The notes beneath the pieces are model-generated. The model was not told the origin of the DNA. It ran no database searches and saw only the letters and a program-made list of their open reading frames with translations. From assembly GCF_002234675.1 (NCBI RefSeq), contig NC_019864.2:17766082-17830081 (forward strand): 64,000 bases of DNA, written 5' to 3'. A program made the position numbers and the translations under genes. Positions 57,401-64,000 of this stretch are shown piece after piece (the stretch's first letter is position 1; each line of letters begins with the position of its first letter). The stretch comes from Oryzias latipes (taxonomy: Eukaryota > Chordata > Actinopteri > Beloniformes > Adrianichthyidae).

Positions 57401-60400
57401 GGACAGGTTTTGGAAAGGAGGGAGAGTGCAATAAAGAAACCGTGCCAGGGAGTCTATAGACCTTTTTCACACTTCCGCATTTTTCGACCGGAAATACGTC
57501 AATGACGTGTAAAACAACTTCCTGTTAGCGTAGCAGCAGATATGAAGAATGGCAGAGTCGAAGAGTTGCAGTCTCTGTTGCGTTCCAGGCTCTTCGTCTT
57601 CCTATCAAAAACAGCCTTACCTTTCATTTCATCATTTTCCTGTGGATCCAAACCTGAAACCCAAATGGATATAGGCGATCCGAAGAGATGAAGGGCATAG
57701 TTTTAATGTAAACACAGGTAGCACCCTCTGCTGCCGGCACTTACTAACTTCGCTCCGGATTGTGGTGCGGCTGCGTCGTTCGTCGCCTGAAGAGTGGTGT
57801 CGTCCGGAGTATTTTCCCTTGGAAAAACTTTACTGATCCTTTGAGAAGGGAGTCAGAATATGACAGAACCTCAAACGTCAGGCTATGCAGCTAAGCTGTG
57901 AAGATAGCAACATGGTGGCTAAGCTAAGGCAGTAAATGGATCACGACTACGTGACACACCCACCTGCAGGTAAGGTTGTTCATAATGTGTTTGGTTAACG
58001 TTAGTCAACTATGTGTACCGTTATTGGATAAATGCATTTCTACCTGAACAAATTAATATTTATAATAAAAGATGTTCATGCTCTCACCTATTTTAATTAC
58101 ATGTATTTAATCACTTTTGAGCATTTTTTCATTTTGTAATTTCCTTAACAAAAATAAATGAAATGTATTTGTAATTAAATACTTAACATACTTTTCAAAA
58201 CATGATTACTGTGTTGTGTTGAAAGGTAGCATTAATATATTAAGACTGATTTTTAATTTCTTTATCTTCACAGGTGCTCTGGATGAGGCTTTGGATTACA
58301 TCCATGACTTAGAAGCCAAGTTCCTTTGCTGGAGCCAGGAGACGATGTCATGGCGGACAAAAGTTCCTCGTTCAAGACCTCCTAACTGACATTGGATCTA
58401 AGATCATCATTCCACCTTTTAAGCTTTCAGCTCAATTCAGCAAGGAGGAAACAGAACAAACCGCAGCCATTACCCGCCTCAGAATTATAGTGGAAAGAGT
58501 GATCAGTAGGATAAAGTCCTTTCACATCAGGAACTCTCTGTGCCGCTCACACTGATGGGCAGTGTGAATCAGATCTGGCTTAAATGCCGTGTTTTGGCAA
58601 ATTGTCAAGGACTTTTTTGTTTTGAAGAGTGAATTAATGTTTGGTATGTAAATAATGTATAATGTGCAAATAGCATGGAAAAATTTAGTGTTTCCACATA
58701 TTCTTAAAATCTAATTAAATATAATTGTTATATTCGTAATATTTTTCTGTTGAAATGTGACTGACTACACAAAAAAATTAGATGAACAAATAAAACAATT
58801 TTGGTCAAAATTGTGCCTCATTTAATTTTTTGGTATGCAAATAACATCAAACATTTACAATAAAAAATAACATTACAGATCAACAGTAAGACAGAAGGCT
58901 GAACTGATTGTTAAAGACAAGATAAGTGTAATTTAAGGTATGCATTCATCCATTTGCCATAATATATATCCAAGTTCTCTTTCATTCCATCTCAGAAACC
59001 CATCCAACACAACCATGAGAGGTTGGGGCTGCACCTGGCATAATCTGCTTCCAGATGCCATCATATGGATCTGGCTGTGGTCCTACACAAGAGAAACACA
59101 ACACACAAAAGTTAGACATAAGTGCATAACTACATTTCAATTTAATTAATTATATCTGCTGTAACCATAATTTGGTTGGTCATAAGATTAGAAAAAAAAC
59201 AAACTTAACTTGCTCACAAAGCAACAAAAAGTTAATCACCTGTATGCCTTTTACAGTGTGGACCTCAGACCGTCCCTGCGAACTGTTTTGGGTTTTTGCA
59301 CCACCAGCTCACTAACCGGTTCAGGATGGATTCCCTTATAAGTAAAAGGCAGAAAGCAATTAAAGTCTGTAGTAACTACTTGGGGTGTTTTTATAATAAT
59401 TTAGAGTTGTTATGGATACACATACGTTCTTAAAAAATAATGACAATATGATCACAAACCCACCTGTGTTCTTGGTCTGTGCCATCAAGCCACTCGTGCA
59501 GGCCAGGGGGGTGGAGCAGCCTGCAGACCCAGCTGTGAATAATGTGCGGTCTGGAACAGGATGGCAACTATGTGATTGCAAAATCCTTTACCAGCCACAC
59601 AACTGCAGAAGAAAGCTTTCAGGTTGGCACTTTCTGCATCCAGTGATATCTAGACACAATAAATTATATAGGTTAAAATTAGGACATACTTATGTTGCTA
59701 CATCAATGTAAAATGAAACTATAACTTTCAGTAGGGTGACCAGATTTGAGTTTGTAAAAAAGAGGAGTGAAGTGAGTTTGTGAGATATTTCATCGAGAGT
59801 AATTGGTGTTCAGAGCTGCATAAATGAAGCAAATATAATTACATTTCATCTATGTTCAATGTTATTTTATTATATAAGTATCAAAAGAGAGGACATGTCC
59901 AGGAAAAGAGGACTTCTGCTCACCATACTTTCAGAAAAATAATACTAGTAAGTGAAGAAAGTGCCGCAACCGCAGCAAAATGAACACGCATACGGGCAAC
60001 TTAACATTTCTTATTTACAGCTTCACCAAATTTTTGGGTGTTATGTTAATCTCATGCCTTTTCACTTAAACATACACACAACATATTCACTGCGATGCCT
60101 TATATTACAAATTAATAACACCAGGATTTACAGTTGACGTAAACACACAGAGTTACCGGTGATGCGGCTATGGCTAAAGCTAGCTGAAGCTTACCTTGGT
60201 AATGGTGGATAAACTCTTCGTGGACGAATTTATATCCCATGTCCAATTTGTTTCCTTTAGTGGACGATTGCATCTTCACACTCTTCATCACATCGGTGCT
60301 GGTGAACTTCGGAACACAACTCAGGCTCTTCGAAAACACTCTAGGCTCTGCCATTCCTCCGCCAGCGAAGCACAAACCGGAACTATGTTTACACGTTGAT

Positions 60401-61884
60401 GACGTACTTCCGGTTTTTGCGAAAAAGGTCTATAGACAGTCATTCTGCCTGATATTGTGTGGCTGTGTCATATTTGGAAAAAGTCCTAAGTATCTTAAAG
60501 GCATTTGTTCTGTGTTTGTAAACCATGATGCCAGTGATGATTAGTGGATTGATGTCATTGATTTCAGCCAAAAATGTTTGTAATTTTAGCTCTGTGCTCG
60601 CACTGCATGCTGGATTCCTACATTTTTTCAGCCATTTATAGCACTTGAATATGCACACACGTCGAAACAAGAGGATTTACATAACATCTATTTTTGTTCC
60701 ATTTTGCACTAAAGCGTGATACATGCAGTAAAGACAGCAGGGTGTATTTATGATTTATTTAGGCCTTGATGAAGGATTTTTTTTTTTTTTGCTTTCACAG
60801 CCTAAACACCAAATAAATAAATCATGCTTTAGGCATCAAAACACAACATTTACAAACCAAATATACCTTATCTCATGACCTCTTTTTGTCTAACGGCTGT
60901 CATGTATGTTGCAAAAGAAATTGCCCTCAGAGATATTTGCCTTTTCTGTGACTTTAACAGAAGTGGATGTGACTTGGCTTGTTGCTGCCAAAGTGCCAAA
61001 AAGATTACACAAACAGAAACAAAATTACTGTAAGTGGTATGTAGAACATGCCAACAGAAAAGGGGATGGAGTTCTCCTAAAAACTTTAAATAAAACTTCA
61101 GTTTATTTATCCTATCTTTACCCCCAAAAAATGGGTCAAACAAGATAAATGCAGGCAAAGATTCAAGATTGATGGTTTTTTGTCTATTACTAAAATGTAT
61201 TAAACTAAACTAAACCGATTCATTTTCAAACAAAGCAGATTCTCAGAAGATCTTTAGGTTTACATCTTATAAGACTGTCAAAAAAGTGCTGATAACAATT
61301 CAAAAAACAAACAAATATTACAATAGTTGTCTTTGAATCCCTTTAATTGAGTTTGTGAAAAAAGGAACACATCAGAGTGATCATTACCTCTGACTTCAGC
61401 CTTTCAATCTCTATTTCCCCATCTTCTATCTGTTGTCGAAGTTGCTTAGCAACGGTTTTCTCAGTCTCCACAATCTGAAGCAGATGAAGATACTTCTGCA
61501 TGAGAGTCTCATGCTCAGTCGCCAAGTTCCTGTAACTGTAAAACATGAAAGCACACACACAAAAGCTCGCATGTATTGCAGCTAGAACGATGCAGTTACT
61601 TTAGTTCATTTCACATTTATGCAATCGAGTGATATTCGTCATTTTCCAACCCTTTCAGGGAAACCATAGCAACACTGTTGACAGACTCAGCAAACCAGTC
61701 AAAGATTCCTTACCCTCCGTCGACCAATTAAATATCTAATTGCTATGTCTGCACATTACACTGATGAGTGCCTTTACCTGGCGTGTGATATTGCTGCCAC
61801 CCATTCATCGCAGTCTTTTACATCTTCTGAGCGCAGTTCAAGTGCCTTCTGGTTTTCATGGGTGAAGCTGACTGTGAAATAATA
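37049..61884 (-). CDS. rasgrf1: Ras-specific guanine nucleotide-releasing factor 1 (26 exons, 5' end outside the window)
   Basis: Exons 5'->3': 61884-61778, 61535-61388, 56743-56645, 56558-56305, 55752-55673, 55526-55333, 53503-53394, 53256-53138, 52708-52548, 51265-51202, 50576-50434, 50321-50239, 49604-49356, 45303-44933, 44829-44710, 43891-43721, 43614-43508, 42303-42191, 41783-41723, 40471-40368, 40298-40214, 40113-39916, 39826-39747, 39669-39552, 39481-39413, 37141-37049 (3501 nt, 1166 aa plus TAA). In order: end of PH1 ([13 protein letters not shown]), coiled coil ([20 protein letters not shown]), IQ motif ([14 protein letters not shown]), DH domain (56305-53138), PH2 ([17 protein letters not shown]), REM ([19 protein letters not shown]), a Ser/Pro-rich linker, and the CDC25 RasGEF domain ([33 protein letters not shown]). 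It is a calcium/calmodulin-regulated Ras and Rac exchange factor, mainly neuronal in mammals. Two introns need GC donors. The segment RTREGTREAEMSR found in mammalian RASGRF1 is absent. Confidence 0.95.
39060..39235. repeat. Short widespread repeat fragment
   Basis: The text from GAGCTGGGGACC to CCACTGAGCTATCCAGCTGCC (the latter around 39216-39236) resembles a tRNA-like motif found at the ends of common fish repeats. It is in the penultimate rasgrf1 intron. It does not fold into a plausible tRNA gene by eye. Neighbouring 38450-38710 may also be repeat-derived. Confidence 0.4.
40502..41468 (+). repeat. Interspersed TIR repeat, family R1 copy C (most complete)
   Basis: The left end GAGACCCACTCTGATCA (about 40504-40520) and the right end TGATTGGAGTGGGTCTTT (about 41452-41469) form inverted repeats. 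The interior holds the R1 core (CATCCGAGCTGGCATCTGGC near 40781; GTTGCACCAATAATGTTAGG near 40847) plus a second partial core around 41280-41420. This suggests an internal duplication or a nested copy. It has no coding potential and looks like a non-autonomous DNA element. Confidence 0.7.
42425..42459. repeat. (TG)n microsatellite
   Basis: About 17 perfect TG units lie in a rasgrf1 intron, followed by a long stretch enriched in TGTG words to about 42680. Confidence 0.9.
42755..43245 (-). mobile_element. Rex3/RTE-like LINE 3' fragment
   Basis: Words such as CTGTATCCTGGGTCGTTCCC, AGGACCTCCTCC, CAGGGAGGAGTCCAGG and CTGAGTTGCTTCAATTGGCT occur in the order known for the 3' part of fish RTE/Rex3 LINEs. 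Here the relic shows no usable frame. Orientation is uncertain. Confidence 0.55.
45344..46477. mobile_element. Candidate hAT-like element in a rasgrf1 intron
   Basis: The left end CAGGGGTCTTCAACT (from about 45345) and the right end GACCCCTG (to about 46472) form a short CAGGGGTC inverted repeat typical of hAT ends. A right-terminal GC-rich part (CCGGATCCGGACAGCGGTCC, about 46435-46454) is familiar from fish hAT copies. I could not find a perfect 8-bp duplication, so the limits are tentative. A (CA)n microsatellite sits inside at about 45574-45606. Confidence 0.4.
46767..46822 (-). CDS. rasgrf1: Candidate internal first coding exon of a short rasgrf1 isoform
   Basis: On the - strand an ATG at 46822 opens 18 codons, [18 protein letters not shown], plus two bases. 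It ends at a good donor (CT|GTAAGA at 46767/46766). The donor phase is exactly the one needed by exon 45303-44933, giving ...[14 protein letters not shown]. This would produce a 581-aa protein lacking PH1, IQ, DH, PH2 and REM but keeping the whole CDC25 domain. Shorter RASGRF1 forms starting mid-gene are known in mammals, from memory. The upstream sequence (46823-47040) is relatively GC-rich, free of repeats and probably the 5' UTR and promoter. A second ATG 8 nt upstream is out of frame. The phase match is seen; transcription is inferred. Confidence 0.6.
46823..47040 (-). promoter_or_regulatory. Candidate internal promoter and 5' UTR for the short rasgrf1 isoform
   Basis: This repeat-free block lies directly upstream of the internal first exon and is richer in GC than the flanking intron. 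It includes GGTTGCCATAGAGCGACAG (about 46963-46981), which resembles an RFX X-box half-site. No clear TATA box was seen. The call depends on the exon call. Confidence 0.35.
47409..48005 (+). repeat. Interspersed repeat, family R1 copy D
   Basis: It has the same order of words as copies A and C: GATGATGGAGGACATTTATG near 47458, CGTCTTTGTTTTCCTCATCC near 47650, GATAGCTCCAACATTG near 47704, and GTGTGAGGGGC near 47757. The left end AAAGGCCCACCCCAATGAAA corresponds to the R1 terminus. It lies in the large rasgrf1 intron (45304-49355). Confidence 0.7.
48224..48550 (+). repeat. Widespread fish repeat, near full-length
   Basis: It runs from CATTCATCTTCTAAATCACTC through GGACAGGTCACCAGTCTCTC, GGAGAAAACCCAC and TGCAATCTCCACACAGAAAG to GTGAGGCAGGAGGGCTAACC. 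This is the order of a very common teleost interspersed repeat of about 330 bp. Fragments of the same family are at 33733-34063, 53566-53650 and 62990-63250 (inverted). Confidence 0.75.
48802..49234. mobile_element. Solo LTR (433 bp) with 5-bp target duplication
   Basis: It starts TGTCATGG and ends CACGACA (TGTC...GACA inverted tips). It is flanked by identical GTCTT pentamers (48797-48801 and 49235-49239). Inside are a TATA-like TATTTAAG near 48981 and AATAAA at 49145-49150, in the right order for promoter and poly(A) signal. No internal gag/pol sequence is present, so this is a recombined solo LTR of an LTR retrotransposon or retrovirus-like element. Confidence 0.85.
51748..51824. mobile_element. 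77-bp palindromic hairpin, Tc1-type terminal repeats only
   Basis: CAGTACAGACCAAAAGGTTGGACACACCTT and its complement face each other across a centre of about 15 bp (CATTCATTTGAATG). The sequence is a near-perfect stem-loop that looks like two Tc1-like termini joined with the interior lost. It lies in a rasgrf1 intron. (Arm given as 51748-51777; key words ACAGACCAAAAGG and GACACACCTT.). Confidence 0.75.
51890..52324 (+). mobile_element. L1-like LINE ORF2 C-terminal relic
   Basis: The + strand translation reads [16 protein letters not shown] (around 51992-52040), a pattern of L1 ORF2 just after the reverse transcriptase. It continues [12 protein letters not shown], then [20 protein letters not shown], and ends at a stop at 52322-52324. 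Frameshifts break it. It is embedded in the rasgrf1 intron between 51265 and 52548. Confidence 0.7.
53566..53650 (+). repeat. Fragment of the widespread ~330-bp fish repeat
   Basis: GGGGCTGCCGGAGCCTATCC followed by GGACAGGTCGCTAGTCTGTCG matches the 5' part of the family described at 48224-48550. The rest of this large intron (53651-55332) shows nothing I can name. Confidence 0.6.
57452..60437. mobile_element. ISL2EU-like (PIF/Harbinger-related) DNA transposon, about 3 kb, decayed
   Basis: The first 17 bp (GTCTATAGACCTTTTTC) and the last 17 bp are exact inverted repeats. Similarity continues inward with gaps (ACCGGAAATACGTCAATGACG against ACCGGAAGTACGTCATCAACG). On the + strand, 58273-58600 encodes pieces of a DDE_Tnp_4 transposase: [28 protein letters not shown], then [20 protein letters not shown], with a frameshift and stops. 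On the - strand, 60375 to about 59000 encodes pieces of the partner YqaJ-like protein: [19 protein letters not shown] with donor-like [26 protein letters not shown], and SWIM-like CTSG. Divergent two-gene organisation is the family's hallmark. It sits in the rasgrf1 intron between exons 61388 and 56743 and is no longer coding-competent. Confidence 0.75.
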
Positions 61885-64000
61885 CTAAAACAGATAGGAG
61901 GGAAAGAATGATGAGTTCCAGGTCCATGAAACAGATCTACCATGTGTGTCTCACATGAGGGGTAGTCACTTTTGGATTTAATTAAAAAAACTCGTACAGG
62001 CTGGATCTTTAACAGACTTTTGCCCATGAGCTTATTCTGATTCCTTGTTGCTGCACACACTAAGAGGGTGATTTAATACAATAAGCCTATAGAAGCCATG
62101 CTTGCCTGCTGCGACTGCGAGGACATTTCTGATTCCCAAGAGGAAACGCAATAAAACACGAAGGCTGGAGATACCGCAAAGTACAGTACATATGTAACAG
62201 TCCGATACCTGTTTCCTAGCAACTCAGGTCAATGCAAACTGTTGGTTGCAGCTGATTCTGGCTCTTTCTTTTCAAGAGTGGACTAATGTATGTCTTGTAC
62301 TAACTTACATAAATGTATTTTCCACCATCTATGCTGTTTATGAGTTGTATATTCTGGAGAATGGACTCACCACCAAAAAACAGGAATAAATGCATCCAGG
62401 AAAAGGTCTAACTTGTAAAAGAAAAGTGTCCCATTACAAAACTGGGCTAAATATTCCACTGAGTGAAAACAGATTTTGATTTTTTTTAAAAAGGCATTAT
62501 TTGGTGGAAAAATAAAGTTGTTTCACAAAATGGTAGCACTAAGAGATGTTTTAATATTAATTTCGGGGGACAAAAATTCTCTCTGCCTTAAACTTAAACT
62601 TTAAGTTGATACTGGAAGGGAATTTGGAAATCCAAAAATGTCCAAAGATTCTGAAAAAAAAACGTTCAAATGACTTGAAAAATGAAAAAGATGTAGCCAA
62701 AAACTGTTCTTTAAATTTGTGAAAAAGGATTACATTTATGCATTCTTTATATAAATGATATACATCTATATTCATTCTACTGATGAAGAACCTCTATTTC
62801 TGTCGTGGAGGATGCATGTTGTCGATTCCACTACTTTCTTGGTGAATGCATGATGTGAGGCAACATTAACTACACCTTCTGTTGTACAGCTGAGTCATGC
62901 ATCTTTCAAAATAAGATCTGAGGAAGTTTGTTATAGGTTCAAATGTTTTGAATTATTGTTGAAGAATATCTTTTGTGGACACAGCGAAAAGGTCCTGGTT
63001 CAAATCCCAGCTGAGTCTTTTCTGTGTGGATTTTGCTTGTTGTACTAAAGTATTGATAGGTTGTAGCTTCTTCCCACAGTCCAAAAATGGGCTTTATAGG
63101 TTAATCGGTGACTAAATTGACCCTCAGGTGTAAATATGTGTTTGTCTGTGAGTTGCCCTGCAATAGACTGCCCTTGCTCTAAAGTGGATGGGATAAGCCC
63201 CAGTACCCCTGTGACCCTGAACAGGACCTAGAAGGATGATGGATGCACAAATGTTCTGCTGAATTGCGTTTTTGTGGTATATTTTAAAAGTTTCAGCTGA
63301 ATATAATTCTGCTTTTTGGAGATTTAAACTTTAGCAATTATTTTGCATTTGTCTGCTTTCAATGCAGTACTCAACATCATTTCTGTGTGTGCTGTGTGTT
63401 TTCAAAAAGCTGCATGTCTCACAGGTTTATTTTAATAACAATGCATCTTGTGAACATTTTTTTTTTTTTTTGTGTGTGAGTGGCTGATTGAAGTGCTGCT
63501 CTGAGAGATGCTTTTCAAATAATTGGACTGCGACCCTTCCATGGTACCACAAGAAGCAAATATGGCTCAGATACTGCTCACATTAATAGGAGAGACGTGA
63601 CGCACTGCCTCTCTGTTTTACAGCCTCTCCTGACTGCATCATGCTTTAGGATGCAAAAAAAGGTTGCCATAGAAACCTTAGATTCAGACATGATTATATT
63701 TTCACTAACTGCATTAAAAGATGGATTTATATAAAGTAAAAAGAGGGAAAGTAAAAGTGGCAAAACCTCATATAGTGGCATAGAAAAGAGGTCATGCAGA
63801 TTTTGTTCTTTTTTTGTGCTTTTTAACATTGGCAACAATTTTGAATCCAAATTTATGTTAATTCTTTACTGTGTGCACATTTTGAATCATGGTAGACCAC
63901 AACAGAAGTGACACACAACAAAATCATGTTTGTATATCATATATTTTGAGACAGCTCAATACGCAGAAAACGGGACTGGTAAATCTATGAAGAAATCTCA
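61885..64000 (-). other. 5' intron of rasgrf1 (right edge of window)
   Basis: No exon encoding the start of the PH1 domain was found on the - strand here, so the first coding exon(s) lie beyond 64000. An inverted copy of the widespread ~330-bp fish repeat occupies about 62990-63250 (complement of CCTGAACAGGACC and GGTTAATCGGTGAC words). The remainder is AT-rich without recognisable features. Confidence 0.6.

Noticed and set aside
63578..63850. 90-codon - strand frame as a rasgrf1 5' exon
   Set aside because: It has no similarity to the PH1 start of RASGRF1 and lacks a suitable donor. It is a chance frame.

Overview
The window is 64 kb of vertebrate nuclear DNA from a teleost fish, probably a percomorph. 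The evidence is compact multi-exon genes with GT-AG introns (many of 80-120 bp), vertebrate protein families, and fish-typical repeats (Tc1-like, ISL2EU-like, L2/Rex-like LINEs, MITEs). The species cannot be named from the sequence. There are no prokaryotic operons, CRISPR arrays or recognisable tRNA/rRNA genes.

Layout. Four protein-coding genes could be assembled exon by exon, and reading phase closes across every proposed junction. (1) frmd5, + strand, 99-12226, enters from outside the left edge (12 exons, 498 codons here). It ends in a long 3' UTR that probably runs to about 16080. (2) blm, - strand, 25801-16307, complete: 21 coding exons, 1394 aa, the Bloom-syndrome RecQ helicase. It is tail-to-tail with frmd5; the candidate poly(A) signals of the two genes are about 110 bp apart. 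(3) ctsh, - strand, 31857-27281, complete: 12 exons, 324 aa, the lysosomal aminopeptidase cathepsin H. (4) rasgrf1, - strand, 61884-37049: 26 exons, 1166 aa. Only the 5' exon(s) carrying the first part of the N-terminal PH domain lie beyond the right edge. From memory, the human orthologues of all four are on chromosome 15, so the block looks like an old vertebrate linkage group.

How the genes relate. They do not form one pathway: FRMD5 is a membrane-associated FERM protein, BLM a DNA-repair helicase, CTSH a lysosomal protease and RASGRF1 a Ras/Rac exchange factor. The three - strand genes lie head-to-tail.

Non-coding space. Introns and intergenic DNA are full of mobile-element relics: four or more copies of one TIR family, several LINE fragments, a solo LTR with a 5-bp duplication, a hAT MITE with an 8-bp duplication, a TTAA-flanked element, a 1.3-kb long-TIR element beside the ctsh promoter, and a 3-kb ISL2EU-like transposon in a rasgrf1 intron.

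Best candidates for follow-up: an internal first exon of rasgrf1 (46767-46822) whose donor is in phase with the catalytic half, predicting a 581-aa short isoform; a GC-rich open exon-like block inside the last frmd5 intron (8816-9050) with a strong Kozak context and an in-phase donor; three introns that need GC donors to keep frame (one in blm, two in rasgrf1); and a partial copy of the ctsh core promoter about 1.9 kb upstream. No clearly new biological system was seen.
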